Source: Thozetella sp. PMI_491 (Eukaryota > Ascomycota > Sordariomycetes > Chaetosphaeriales > Chaetosphaeriaceae). From it: 64,000 bases of DNA. Below, in pieces: positions 23,283 to 34,847 of this stretch; within the stretch, counting starts at the first letter, position 1; every line of letters begins with the position of its first letter. Below the pieces are notes generated by a model. It did not search any database, was not told the DNA's origin, and was given only the letters and a program-made list of their open reading frames with translations. The position numbers and the translations under genes were made by a program. Location of the stretch: NCBI GenBank assembly GCA_021432635.1, contig MU270021.1:62001-126000 (forward strand), read 5' to 3'.

Positions 23283-24383
23283 TCAAGCTTTCAGTTCCTT
23301 TGCCGCCTCTTGCGCTTCCACTCGGTTTGCCAGATTCCTTTTTTCTATAAAACTCGACACATGACGAGGCACCGACAGCTGGGTTTGGGGCGCAGGGAGG
23401 GGGTCACCCAGCATCTCCCACATAGGGACCACGCCAGACCAGTACTTTTGCAAGACATCAGGGTTCTTGAGATCACCACGGTCGCCATTTGGCCCCCCCA
23501 ATCGCACCTTGGCGCTGCCAGAGAATACTTGCACGCGCAGGATGTGCGTTGACTCTAGCTCGACCTTGTTTGGTGGGGTTCGCGTGTTCTGCCACCGCTC
23601 CGGCACAACCTTGTTCGTGATGAGCTCCAGGGCATACATCTTCTCGCTCAGATCTTGGACAACCTGTCCATGCCCATGTAGCACCGCCGAGCGGAAATTG
23701 TAGCTGTGGTGGAACGGCGTCAATGCCAGCACGAGGCCGTCGACTCGGGTCGCTGCGATGCAGAGAGGCAGGCCCACCTCGCCTCTCTCAAGAGCTTCCT
23801 GACAGAGGCGCATCAGGTGAGAGCTTATGGACCCGTGTAGGTAAAGGTCAAGCGGTTGACCTAGGTCGAAGGTGGCAGCGCGATCATCCGAGAATAGCCC
23901 CAACTGTCCGATCATGGGCAGGACGATGGGAAACGGATCAGAGGGATCTGGCACGAAAGACACGTGTAGCACCGTCGCCCCATTGATGATCTCATGCACG
24001 GTCTTGAAATCATAATGGCCTGCGAAAACGGTGAGACGGGTTTTTGGCGTTGATGGAGACCCTACCTCGGTTACGCAACCGATGGATCTTGTTGCGAGAT
24101 GTCTGGCGGTACTCAGTGTCACCCATGTTCGTCGCAATTGTTTATTTTCCAGGATGGGAAAATTGAATGAACCCCCATCTAAGCTGGTAGGGTTGACTGA
24201 GACTATATAGGCAGTGAGAGCGTCTCTAGACATGGATGTAGCCTTATACTCAATGGAAGGGCTTAGAAGAGCAACCAATCGCGTGCATTTGCGCTTGTGT
24301 ATGTACAATGTCGGAAATGTACGCGATTGGTGAGCTATCGGGTCTAGTATCTCCATCAAAGGCGCGAGGCGGGGCGGTAACAT
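23283..24383 (-). CDS. FMN-binding pyridoxamine-5'-phosphate-oxidase-like protein
   Basis: An uninterrupted frame of 366 codons. Residues about 125-340 match the Pyridox_ox_2 type split-barrel family: VHEIINGATVLHVSF, FPIVLPMIGQLG, DLYLHGSISSHLM, PLCIAATRVDGLVLALTPFHH, NFRSAVLHGHG and WSGVVPMWEML. These usually bind FMN or F420 as homodimers and reduce small substrates or act as flavin sensors. The N-terminus is uncertain. The first ATG is at 24383, another in frame at 24233, and conservation begins only near 'TPKTRLTVFAGHYDF', so translation may begin later or on an upstream exon. It is divergent from the amidase at 24510, with 126 bases between the start codons. Confidence 0.82.
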   Translation of the reverse strand: MLPPRLAPLMEILDPIAHQSRTFPTLYIHKRKCTRLVALLSPSIEYKATSMSRDALTAYIVSVNPTSLDGGSFNFPILENKQLRRTWVTLSTARHLATRSIGCVTEVGSPSTPKTRLTVFAGHYDFKTVHEIINGATVLHVSFVPDPSDPFPIVLPMIGQLGLFSDDRAATFDLGQPLDLYLHGSISSHLMRLCQEALERGEVGLPLCIAATRVDGLVLALTPFHHSYNFRSAVLHGHGQVVQDLSEKMYALELITNKVVPERWQNTRTPPNKVELESTHILRVQVFSGSAKVRLGGPNGDRGDLKNPDVLQKYWSGVVPMWEMLGDPLPAPQTQLSVPRHVSSFIEKRNLANRVEAQEAAKELKA

Positions 24384-24509
24384 AAATCGTGGGCTTCGCT
24401 ACTGCCTCCGGCCTCTATCCAATTATCCAAGAGAGTCAGCTATAGTGGAAAGAACGATTTTCAAGTAGAGTCTCTTCTAGCTCAGTATATCCGACTTACG
24501 ATTTCGAGA

Positions 24510-26510
24510 ATGGCTGACGACGCAACAGCTCCCTGGGCGAAGAAAGCTGGCGCAAGTGGCTATTCTGTCAAGATTACATGCCGTGATTATTAACTGCAAA
24601 GCAGGATGTGCAAGCAATATTGCTCAAGAAAGCGATGGCGCAATGCCCACTCGACGTCCGGACTTCTCGGACCCGCAACGTGCTGCCCCTATTTCGCTCC
24701 ACCGGGAAGCTCTCAGCCACCGAACTAGATATCACGGAAGTCGAAGACGCCACGGCTCTCCTGAGCTACATTCACAGGGGACGGTGGACGGCCGAACAGG
24801 TCACCACCGCTTTCTGCAAACGTGCCGCCCTTGCTCATCAACTGATCAACTGCCTGATGGATGCCGACTTCGACGCGGCTATCCAGCGGGCTCGGGAGTT
24901 GGACGCTTACTTTGCCAGGACGGGGAGTATTGTGGGGCCACTCCATGGTCTTCCGATTAACATCAAGGATTTGACAGAAGTCAAGGGGCTTCATTACACA
25001 ATGGGTTACGTCAGCTGGGCCGATTGTGTCTCAACAGAGGACGCCGTGGTCGTTGCGAGCCTGCGCAAGGCTGGCGCAGTGATTTATGTGAAGACGACCA
25101 TGCCGCAGTCAGGAATGGTCAGAGAGACCCGCCACTACTGAGCGGAGAGCGATGCTGATAAATAAATAGTGCCTGGAGACAGTCTCGAACCTATTTGGGA
25201 GAACTCTCAGCCCCTTCAACACGTCACTCGCCGCCGGTGGATCGTCCGGCGGTGCGGGCGCCCTGACTGCGTGCCGCGGATCGCTCGTAGGGATCGGCAC
25301 CGATAGCGGCGGCTCGATCCGCGTCCCTGCCGCCTTCAACGGACTTTACAGTTTGAAGCCCACGAAGGCCCGCTTGTCTTACAAGGGTAACGCGAATAAC
25401 TCGCCCGGACTCGGGTCAGGTTCAGCGATAGGACCCATGGCGCACAGCGTGAGGGACCTGACGCTTATCACAAAGGTCTTGCTAGACGACCAGCCTTGGG
25501 ACTCCGATGCGGCTGTGGTCTACAAACCATGGTCGGACGACCAGCTTTTGCATAGCAATATCACCATTGGGCTAATAGAATGGGACGGTGTCGTGATGCC
25601 GCACCCACCCATTAGACGGGCCATCAAGATAGCAAGAGCTCGGTTGGAGGCAGCTGGGCACAAAAGTGAGAATCGCATTATCTCAGCATTAGCTGTACCG
25701 CAACTATGATAGACTAACGGTTCGCAGTTGTGATGCTCGAGCCGTTCCAGTTTGCAACTGCCTATGAGATATCGGTTAGTTCGGCGGCCAAAGACCCCCC
25801 GCTTACTATTGCAGGCTAACCATGTTTCAACCAAGTCTCGGATGTTCTACACAGTCGGAACTGGCTTCATAAAGGATGCCCTTAGCCAGTCAGGCGAGCC
25901 TCCCATACCTAGTATCAAGCACAAAGTCGACGTGCCCAGTGGCACCGTTGAACAGCTTGCAGAAGCCCACAAGTATGTCATGTGCAAAATCTAGTTGCAA
26001 TTCTCGTCGAGTTCCAGCTTACATGTCAAAATCAGAAATTGGAACGCATACAAAGATGCCCACCTGCAATGGTGGATGCAAACAGCGCGCCAGACTAGCA
26101 CCGGGCGTCCAGTTGACGCGCTGCTCCTTCCTGTTTGCGCCTCAGTTAGCTTCCCCCACGACTATGTCCAGTAGGTCACGTTGCATCTGCCCAATTACCC
26201 TCTTGGAGGTGCAAAACACTCATGCAACGATAGGCTCTGGGGTTATAATTCGATTTACAACATGCTAGATCATCCTTGCGTCACCCTTCCTGTTACTGAG
26301 GTGGACAAGACAATCGACCATACCGATCTGACCTACGAGGCGGTCAGTGACAAGGATAGGTCCAATCATCATATGTACGACCCGGAGCTGTTTGACGGTA
26401 TGCCAGTTGGCTTGCAGCTAGTCGGGCGGCCATATACAGAGGAGAAAGTCCTTCACATCGCGGGGCTGGTAGACGAGGCAATCCACTTTGGCAAGGAAGC
26501 AGGCCACTAA
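24510..26510 (+). CDS. Amidase-signature family hydrolase
   Basis: Seven exons (24510-24551, 24605-25117, 25170-25665, 25728-25774, 25815-25972, 26018-26170, 26234-26510) encode 561 residues. The Ser-cisSer-Lys triad is intact: Lys in LPINIKD, cis-Ser in AGGSSGGAGA, nucleophile Ser in GTDSGGSIRVPAAFNG. The C-terminus GMPVGLQLVGRPYTEEKVL is standard for acetamidase-like fungal members that hydrolyse aliphatic or aromatic amides. Intron 1 appears to use a GC donor (GCAAGT...CAG), because only that choice keeps the frame. Intron 4 is just 40 nt. It is probably a cytosolic enzyme. The divergent PNPOx-like gene and the adjacent regulator suggest a small catabolic or detoxifying unit. Confidence 0.9.
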
Positions 26511-26917
26511 CAGTGGGAAAATGGGCTGGATTGGATTGGAATTAGCTAGAGGGACAATTGTGAAATTTTGATCTCTATTAAAGGAAGTGCATCCAGAAAC
26601 TATAGTTCCAGAACTTGTGACGACCCGAGGACTTTTGGCAGGCGACTATCCCACCAACGTTGGTGCGGCGCGCTCGTTTGCGGATCCGATAGGTGCTCGC
26701 TGGGGGTGGCTGAATCCACCTACGGCCAACAGTGGAGTGGCTGTAGAGCAAACTGCTAACGGCGACCCGAACAGGGGTCCCCAACCTGCTGCCTGCCAAG
26801 CTCTACTGCCCTCACCCCTGCAATCCTGCTTAGCTATAAATACGGCAATTCCTGCTCCGTCGCGTTGGCTGCCCGTTCCAAGGTGCAGCCCCGCGTCCTC
26901 TCCCAAGATCGCACGAC
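26511..26917. other. Promoter region of the PQ-loop gene
   Basis: A stretch of 407 bases between two same-strand genes. Open frames here are short and carry no motif. Confidence 0.5.
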
Positions 26918-27908
26918 ATGTTCAACGCTACGTCGCCGCCGGACGAGCCTCAGCTCGGCGGCATGGATATCCTGCCAAATTGGCTGCGGATGTAAGAGAG
27001 CTCCAATCACTAGCTAAATTAGCATGCCAAATGAGTCGCTGACACGAAAACAGCGTCCTGTCCATTCTGAGCCTGCTCTCCTTTCTCCCCGAGCTTCTGC
27101 ACATTAAGACAAAGAAGGATAGCACGGGCGTCTCTCTATACTATGTTCTATGGAACTTGGTATCCGTTACGGAGCAGTTCGCCCTCGGCTTCCTATCCAT
27201 TGTCAACGACATCGATGCGCCGACCTTCTTTGCCGGTTTCCCGCGGACTCTCGGTGACTGGCTCAATCTTTGGCAGCTTACATTAGTTTGGCTAGTGTTC
27301 CTGCTATTGTAAGTTGATTCCTGTTCTTTGCATCTATATCCCTGAGCAGGTGTCCTGCTATACTGTTCCTTGCTAACTCAAACCCAAGTTTCGGGGTATG
27401 TCTGCACTACTCGCCCGCTTCGGCCACTTCCAAAGCCGGCGTGGTCGCTATTTACATCTCATTTCTTCTCGGATCGGTCGTCCCAGCCTTTATGGATGCT
27501 CTTGGGCTACTGGAAGATCCTAATGGACGTGAATGGGCTCTCGCTGTCTTCAGCGCCGTGCATATAATATTGGTCAACCCGGTTGTCACAGGACTTGGCA
27601 TCTATTCCTTGTTCCTGCAAAAGTCAAACGCGGCAGCGCTCAGCCGCGATGGCCTCCTCGGCCAAGCCATCGTTTTTACCCTGGTTGCAATGTCGTGGAT
27701 ATGGAGGGTTAATTTTCCCGCCATCCCACCTAATCAAGTATCATGGAGCGTTTTTGTCTCGTGGTATCAGGTAGCGGGGTTTGCAGCTGTCGATAATGGC
27801 GTATTTGCCCTCGTCCAGCTTATCTTGTTCTCTCTGGCCGGCCGCCATCAACAAACCGAAATAAGCGACGAAGTTCCTCCCGAGGAGCAGCCACTTCTGC
27901 CCCACTAG
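26918..27908 (+). CDS. PQ-loop-like membrane protein
   Basis: Three exons (26918-26991, 27054-27308, 27389-27908) encode 282 residues with about seven hydrophobic segments. Residues 26-65 (SLLSFLPELLHIKTKKDSTG then VSLYYVLWNLV) resemble the first PQ-loop of the SWEET/cystinosin-like superfamily, with the PQ pair replaced by PE. A second, less clear loop follows. The acidic C-terminus (PPEEQPLLPH) resembles a dileucine-type sorting signal, suggesting vacuolar or endosomal location. Some fungal members are transporters or receptors for small molecules; the substrate is unknown. The start choice rests on splice phase and a short N-terminal tail. Confidence 0.75.
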
Positions 27909-27976
27909 CCAAGAAAGTCATCGGCCGGGCCACGAAGAAGTGTCGACAAGACAGTACTATGGGCGCGTATCTTGTA

Positions 27977-29323
27977 TTAAGGAGAGTCAAGAGCCTCTTT
28001 TGGAACAACCAACCACTCTTCCCAGTAGCGGCCCAAGTACTTAGAAAGAGATTCTATCATGAACTTCCCGGCATCGCCAAACACCCAGAATTCGCGGTCG
28101 AAGTGCAGTAGCATGGCCCAATGAGCGAGTAGTGCCAAGGATGCAGGTTGCCGCTGTTCTAACAACTCGACGAACTCAGGAGTAATGAGGATCGGCCAGG
28201 CCATTGTAATGTGGGTTGGATATGGCTTGGGTAGCGCATGCCGAGAGCTCATCACCCAGCGGAGAACGCGGAGAGCGGAACAGCATGCGTCATATGCTTT
28301 CGGATCAAGCTTGTCTCGGTACGTTTCGAGAAGGCCCCCAACATGATCGCACTCATTCCCAGAGTGTCTCTCCCTCGACGGGTATTTGTTGCCATCCTCT
28401 ATAGCGTTGACAATCTGTTTTATCTCGCTTTCTCTGACGAATTGCCAGCCCTGGTGGACAATAGCTTGAACGCCGTGATGTAGTTTGAGGAACTTGATGG
28501 TGTTGTCAAGAAAATCGGTGAAATCGTCGCGAGATGAGACTGCGACAAATAGGCAGTGCAAGCCAACCAACGAGGAAAATATTAGCATAGCCATGGCATT
28601 TTCCTCGTTGACTTCGGGCTTTTCCATGTTGAAGAGCTCGAGAGCACGGGTCTGGAGTTTCGATGCCTCGCGTAGATGGTCTGCTTTCTTGGCATCGTCG
28701 GGCTGAAGAGTGCTTAGGTGGAGAGCGGAAAAGGCCAGCAGCTGGTCCATCAGATAAGGGACCTTCATTGCAGATCTGAAAATGGCCTCATAACAGAGTT
28801 TTGTGCCCGCGAGATCTGCTACGAGCCAGCCTTGGCGCGAACTTGCTATCTCGTTCTCGAGGTGGTGAAGAAGCCCAAGGTGGTATATATCAAAGACCCT
28901 AGGGGGGAGGAACCCCGATGAATGGTCGGTGACCGCATCAATGCCATCCGTGGTGGCCTCGGAACTTTCTGCACGCAAACCTGGCGAACAGGATGCAGAC
29001 GACGCAGCAGTTTCAGAAAGCGCAGGCGTCACGGACGGCGAGAGTCGAGATAGAAAGGTCTCCGTTGCCGATTGTGAGGGTGTTTCATGGCTGGTAAGCC
29101 CACGTGAGTGGTAGAGATCGATATAAGAACATCGATGATTCGTCCTGGTGCAGTTGACGCAAGATGGGCGATTCTCGTCGCATTTCAAGTGGCGACGTTT
29201 GCACTCTGCTCGGCCGGTGATGAGTCCATGCGACTAGTTCTCAATGGCAGGTCGCTTACCTTTACACCCATTGCGAGACTTCTTGTGCGATCGTCTCGCA
29301 GGTTTTTTGCCCTCTGCGGCCAT
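27977..29323 (-). CDS. Zn2Cys6 transcription factor (third of five)
   Basis: Exon 1 (29323-29260) and exon 2 (29205-27977) encode 430 residues. The zinc cluster is split by a 54-nt intron: NGCK before, ECKRRHLKCDENRPSC after, giving the GCxxCKxRHxKCDExxPxCxNC form common in sterol-uptake-type regulators of the UPC2 kind. The C-terminal part (ALLAHWAMLLHFDREFWVFG...WEEWLVVP) matches the usual end of that group. It is convergent with the PQ-loop gene (68 bases between stops). A role in sterol or lipid control would fit the nearby RTA1 protein, but that is inference. Confidence 0.88.
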
Positions 29324-29695
29324 TGTAGGTTGGAGAAACGATGTTTGAGATGGAGGCTGGCGTGTTGGGCGATTAAAAGCAGTGCGCTTCATCATTCATC
29401 TGTGGCTTAGAATAACAGTGGGCCTCCTCGCCTTGGCAAAGTATCGCATGAAATCCATTAATCCTTAAAAGGCTAGCGTTCAATTTTCTACAGTGCCCTG
29501 CGGGACACCCACCATCTCTACGCACTGTTCTAGAACCATGCAAAGCGAGTACCCAAGTTCCTTCTCGATTACGCCCGAATGTGTCGAAAGAAAAAAATCC
29601 GTCCTAAGGATATGACATAACAGGCCGCGATACTCTCCTACCTCCCTTCATACCTCGACTCCTTCCTATCAGGAAACCTCCTATCAGGACTTCTA

Positions 29696-30726
29696 TCAGG
29701 AGCTAAATTTAGGCAATCCACTCCACTTAGACTTGGATCCGAGAAGTTCGAGGCCATTTGTGTAAGCTGGCTCTCCACGAAGCAGCATTCCAATCTCGCC
29801 CGGGTGCTTCCAGTGCAGATAAACCACGGCCAGAAACATGAGGAGTGCGTCAAAGATGTAGAAATAGGCTTCGCTCCGCTGGATTGCTGATGAAGTTCCC
29901 TCTATGAACTCTATCGCCCGAAAGAGCGAACGTACCATAACCAGAAAGCTGACAGTGTAGAGGGTGCGAAGGTAGCTCTCCCATCTAATTTCGGGTCGGT
30001 TGGCAGATGCTGTCGGAACAAGACGCATGGATCGGTGGAACATGAAAGCCACGACGACGAAGAACGCGAACCAGACGAGTTGGAGGATGAGACTGGCGAT
30101 AACAACGCCGTTGCCAATCTGAGCCAGGCTGGGGACCGCACGTGACCCTCCCATGAGCCCGCCAGCTGCACTGGTTAGCCTTCAAGGTCAAAGGCAGAGC
30201 TTCCACTCAAGCTTACCAGCACACTGCATGAAAAGGCAGACAAGATCGCCAGTGACGAAAATTTTCGTGATCGATCGATTCTTGACGAGGATGTGGGATT
30301 CGCCGTCCGTCAGCCGAACAATCCGTCCAAGAATAACATAAATCGAGGCCGAAAACAATGCGGGGCTCAGAAGGATGAAGACACTCTGGATAATGTATGG
30401 CATCATTCTCCAGCATCCCGGCTCCTGTCTTGCAGATGCTGTTCGAGCGGCATATCCTATGAACTCGGCTGTAATTTCCGAATAGGTCAGTTATATCCCC
30501 TTTGAGCGGTCTAGACGTCAGAAAGATGTGAATGTAGAATCCACTAACTGAAACAGCCCCCGACTAACGCTCCCAAGAACCATGTCTTCGTCTTGTACAT
30601 TTGCCAGAAATGTACGAGGGTTGAAGCCAAAAAAAGAAGACAAAAGATCACCGCCGCTGCGACAGATGGGACATATCGATAAAAGGAAAACGTGGCATTC
30701 TGCCAGTCAGGATTGCAAGTCGACAT
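29696..30726 (-). CDS. RTA1-like seven-transmembrane lipid-stress protein
   Basis: Exons 30726-30549, 30468-30217 and 30165-29696 encode 299 residues. Seven hydrophobic helices and family landmarks are visible: YRYVPSVAAAVIF, EFIGYAARTAS, YIIQSVFILLSPALFSASIY, GDLVCLFMQ, GNGVVIASLILQLVWF, LYTVSFLVMVRSLFRAIEF and YIFDALLMFLAVV. The family covers RTA1, RSB1 and RTM1-like proteins, linked to lipid translocation and resistance to sterol-targeting or long-chain-base stress in the plasma membrane. It lies upstream of the UPC2-type regulator on the same strand. All phases agree; the second intron ends at GTGCAG. Confidence 0.9.
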
Positions 30727-31410
30727 GTTGGATATCGTTGAAGCCTAGGCTAAAAAGTGCTGAGCGGAATAGGTTCAAATGTGGTCGTGAAGATGATACG
30801 GATTAGAACACACATGCGCAATTTGGTCGATGGCTGCAATACATATATACGTGAAGAACTAGAGCTATCTTTCCCGATTGCCCGCCCTCCTTCCCCTAAA
30901 GATTGCAGCAATAATGGACCTTGCTGGAGGTTGATAGCTCTGGTCCTGGGACTGGCATTGCCAATACGTCGCGCGAAACTAGCGGGGCTTGGCGAGAGCA
31001 GGACAGGGGGCGTATTAGGTGATGTTTGATTGGCCAGTTGGTGGGTTGTGGCTATAAGTGGGCCTGGCCTCTTCATCTTGGACAAATCAGACTGCAGCAA
31101 ATACGGATACTGACTACGGCGAATACGGGCAATACCGTTGGGTTTGTTTCGTAACGATCCCGGCGTCCCGTATCATGGAGATGAGCATTTTGCCTTGGTC
31201 TCCAAGACTGGCAGTACAGAGGCATACACTGCCCACTCAATGACGCGTGTCGTCATGGCATTGCTGATTAGTACAAATTTCCTTCGCGATGTAAACATAT
31301 ATAATTGTCGGCATCCAACAGTCTCGGTCGCATTCTACCAAGTAATGGCAGCTTTCGAATCCAGTGACATACACCTATTATCACTCTTCTAACGATCGTT
31401 ACCCGCCATC
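30727..31410. other. Divergent promoter region between RTA1-like and tannase-like genes
   Basis: A stretch of 684 bases with only chance-level open frames and no recognised operator. Confidence 0.5.
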
Positions 31411-33163
31411 ATGATCTCCTCTCTTTTCAATGGCTCTATCTCGGCAACTGCCTGCTCAACTTCTGCAATCCCCTTTCCGAGACTCTTCGGTGCCGAGTTC
31501 TTGTCTATGGAAGCCAATTTTGTTGCAAACCTCTCTCAGAATGTCCATATCGGGCTTTACTCCAATCACGGGGCAGTTTCTGTGAAGAATCTGAATTACT
31601 GCAACGTCACGGTTTCCTACACCCATCCGGGCCAAAATGATACCGTTGTTGTCCAAGTATGGATGCCATCAGACACCTGGAACGGAAGACTCCAAGCCAT
31701 CGGCGGAGCTGGCTTCCAGGCAGGTCTCCACTACGCCGGGCTGCAGGGTATGATTGGCGCCATGGGTGAAGGTTACGCGACTGTTGGGACCGATGCAGGA
31801 CTCGGCTCGGCAGTATATCCGACCACTTGGGGGCTTATCAGCGAAGGAAACGTCAATTTGTACCTCCTCCAGAATCTGGCCTCTGTTTCTCTCAACGATG
31901 CTGCCGTCATTTCTAAAAGCATCATAAACTCCTTCTACGGTCAGCCTCCCAAGTATTCTTACTTTAATGGTTGCTCTCAGGGAGGTCGTCAAGGTATGAT
32001 GCTCGCACAGCGGTATCCGGAAGCCTACGACGGAATTGCCTCTAGCGCTCCAGCCATTAACTGGAACGAACTATTCACGGGATTACTATGGCCGGCATTC
32101 CTGATGGACAACCTTGGAGAATATCCGCCGTCTTGTGAGGTTGACGCGTTGACCCAGGCAGCGATTGCCGCCTGTGACGGCCTGGATGGGGTCATAGATG
32201 GCGTTATAACCGACCCTGACACCTGCACATTCGACCCTACAACACTCGTCGGCACCGTTATCAACTGTACCAATTTTGGTACGGAAAGACCTATCTCGGC
32301 CGCGGCCGCGACGATTGTCAAGGGCGCAGTAAGTGACATCCTATTCATCGCGTTTTTAGCATCATACGAAACACACAAGCATTGAGATGCCTTCCTATGC
32401 ACACCTATGTGCACGGAAAAGAATCTGTTGGAATTTGATACTGATATGAAAGAAGTGGGACGGTCCGAAACGAGTCGACAACTCGAGCATCTGGTTTGGC
32501 GTAGGCCAAGACTCCGTATTGACTGACACGACAATACAACCGGGATTAATATCCACGACGTGCAGCAGCAACGAGACTTGCACAATAAACGAGGTGGAGC
32601 TAAGCGGTGTCTGGGTCCAATATTTCCTTAACAGGAACTCGAGCTCGAGCACAAGATTTCTCAGCCATGAAGCATATGACCAGCTCTCGCATGCTTCTGT
32701 TCAGATGTATCAGTCTATAATCGGCACCCAGGATCCAGATCTCTCGGTTTTCCGTAACAGGGGAGGTAAAATTGTTGGATATCACGGAACGGTAGTGCTG
32801 TCTTTCAAAATGTTAGAGGCTGGCTGCTAATCTCTGCCTTAGTCTGACAATGTCATCCCTCTCAAGGGCAGCACGAGCTACTACGACAAGGTTATGGCGC
32901 TTGATCCCAATTCCCAAGACTTCTATCGAATGTTTCTTGCACCCGGAATAGGGCACTGCTTTGGGGGATCTGGGGCATTTCCAGACACTACTTTTGACGC
33001 TATGCGACAATGGGTAGAAGAAGGAACTGCCCCTGACACTTTGATGGCCACAAGCGTGTCTACTTCACCAATTATTAAGCGTCCTCTATGCCCTTACCCG
33101 AAGAAGCAGATGTACGACGGTGTTGGTAATGTCACGGCTGGGGAGGGATTCTTCTGCGTTTAA
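31411..33163 (+). CDS. Tannase/feruloyl-esterase family hydrolase
   Basis: Three exons (31411-32328, about 32456-32791, 32843-33163) give about 524 residues. The acceptor of intron 1 may be three bases earlier without changing the frame. The alpha/beta-hydrolase triad is visible: nucleophile Ser in NGCSQGGRQGM, Asp in HGTSDNVIP (made by intron 2 splicing), His in APGIGHCFGG. Paired cysteines fit the lid and the Cys-linked triad of the family, which cleaves galloyl or feruloyl esters of plant phenolics. There is no clear signal peptide at the first ATG (MISSLFNGSISATACS), unusual for a family that is normally secreted. A missed upstream exon is possible. Confidence 0.88.
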
Positions 33164-33401
33164 CCGTTTTTGGGGCGCAGCTCAGTGGGCTGCAAGCTAC
33201 AGCCGCGAGGCTTGGGGCGTCTAACCTAATTGCTCTCTGGGTGTACCATACGAATTGGTCTCATGTCTGGCACTAAATCACTTGACTGGATGCACCACGG
33301 ACATGAAAATCTTTGTAGGATGGGCTTGCTAGGTCTCTATATAGTACTCAAGTCTCTGTATTGTACTCAATGCACGAACAAATATACAAACTGCCCAGCT
33401 A

Positions 33402-34847
33402 TCATTGGCGTCCGACCGAGTTACCCCTGCTCCCGCCCTTGCCTCCTTGCCTCCCTTGGGTGGTCCCAGTGGATGCAGTTGTGCTAGTTCCTGCTCCTGC
33501 ACCGCTCCCGGTGGCGGCAGTTGAGCTGGAGCCCGCGTTCGAGCCCTTGCCCGAGCCCTTCTTCTTCTTGCCAGCAGCCGAGGAAGTCGTCGCTGCGGCA
33601 GCGCTGGTCACCGTCTTGCTCGCCCAGCCGAGTTGCTTGGCGCCACCGTCGAAGACCACGAAAGCTGCCTTCAGCGCAACGTCGCCGAAGATGGAGAATC
33701 CGACAGACGAGTCGCTCTGGATGCCGCCATAGCAGGTAGTGCCCGAGGTATCCACGGGAGCATAGTTGATGAAGGTGCCGGGGACAGTGATGCTGTTGTT
33801 GCCCACGGTGAAGGAGAAGTCCGGTAGCGTCGCGCTGCACGAGAAGGTGACACCGCCCTGGGATGTACTGTATGCGGCACCGCTAACCTGCTTGTAGTAG
33901 GCGTTCACCACGGCGTCCGGGAGCAAGAGTAGAGTAGTGCCGGTGTCGGCAATGCCGGTGATGCTCGTGGTGGATGAGGTTGAGCCGACGGAGAAGCCCG
34001 AGGCGGTGAATGTCCAGAATCCTTTGCTGCTGTCCACCGGGACGTAGCTTATGCCTCCAGTGAAGGCGGCGTTGTCGATGAAGCCAAAGTTGTAAGTTCC
34101 GTTGGCGCTGTGCTGCAGATCCACTGTAAACAGATTGGAGTCCAGGTTGCTGGACGCGCTGTCGTAAAAGGTCTTCTGCGACGTAGGCGTAACCGTGTTA
34201 AGCGTGCTAAAGGCCAGTCCCAGCAGCCCGTCACTGTCGCTGTCGGACGTGAAAGCCGACGAAACCGTCTGGGCTGGCTCAACGGCTTGGTTTGTCACCG
34301 TTAGCCCTCCAATGGTGACCGTGTCCGTAAATACGTTTCCGCTTGAGCTGCTGCCATCACCGTAGGTGATGGACCATTTTGAGCCTTGTAGCTGGGTCGC
34401 TGTAGTGCTCGAGGTGGGGTCGTAGCGAGTCTGCCCGCTCACCTCCTTGGTGGGCAGCTCCGTGCTGAATACCCACAAGTCGCTAGAACCAGTGTCGAAG
34501 TCAAGGTTGAACTCCTGGGCAGGAGTTCCAATGGACACAGGCGTAAGGTATTCACTGTCGAAGGAAGTCGGCGTGTTGGCGGCCGAGCCGGTGGCACGCT
34601 TCTTCAAGGCGGCGTTGATTCTGGCCACAGCAACGGCCGTATCGTTCGGGACGCTCTTTCCGAATTTAAGGGCGGCCTTGGCCAGCGAGTGAGGCCCGCT
34701 CGGGGTGAAGGATGGGTTTCTCTTGGCATAGACGGAGCGGGAGTTCCCCGAAGTAGAAGTGGAGGCGGATCGGCGGGGGTTGGGGACCACGGCAGCCAGG
34801 CCATCGGTGGCAAGGAGGGCCGCGACCCAAAGGTAGGAGGTATGCAT
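33402..34847 (-). CDS. Secreted A1-family aspartic protease with extended C-terminus
   Basis: An intronless frame of 481 residues. It begins with a signal peptide (MHTSYLWVAALLATDGLAA) and a propeptide ending near the dibasic LKKRATGS at about 85. The mature domain has both catalytic motifs, DFDTGSSDLWVF and IADTGTTLLLLP, plus the flap tyrosine in ITYGDGSSSSG and the two C-terminal lobe cysteines (FSCSATLP, TTCYGG). It is close to penicillopepsin-like endopeptidases, which normally end soon after the VFDGGAKQLGWA strand. Here about 60 more residues follow, rich in Ser, Gly, Lys and Thr, with KKKKGSGKG and a basic last section, and no hydrophobic GPI signal. Confidence 0.93.
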   Translation of the reverse strand: MHTSYLWVAALLATDGLAAVVPNPRRSASTSTSGNSRSVYAKRNPSFTPSGPHSLAKAALKFGKSVPNDTAVAVARINAALKKRATGSAANTPTSFDSEYLTPVSIGTPAQEFNLDFDTGSSDLWVFSTELPTKEVSGQTRYDPTSSTTATQLQGSKWSITYGDGSSSSGNVFTDTVTIGGLTVTNQAVEPAQTVSSAFTSDSDSDGLLGLAFSTLNTVTPTSQKTFYDSASSNLDSNLFTVDLQHSANGTYNFGFIDNAAFTGGISYVPVDSSKGFWTFTASGFSVGSTSSTTSITGIADTGTTLLLLPDAVVNAYYKQVSGAAYSTSQGGVTFSCSATLPDFSFTVGNNSITVPGTFINYAPVDTSGTTCYGGIQSDSSVGFSIFGDVALKAAFVVFDGGAKQLGWASKTVTSAAAATTSSAAGKKKKGSGKGSNAGSSSTAATGSGAGAGTSTTASTGTTQGRQGGKGGSRGNSVGRQ

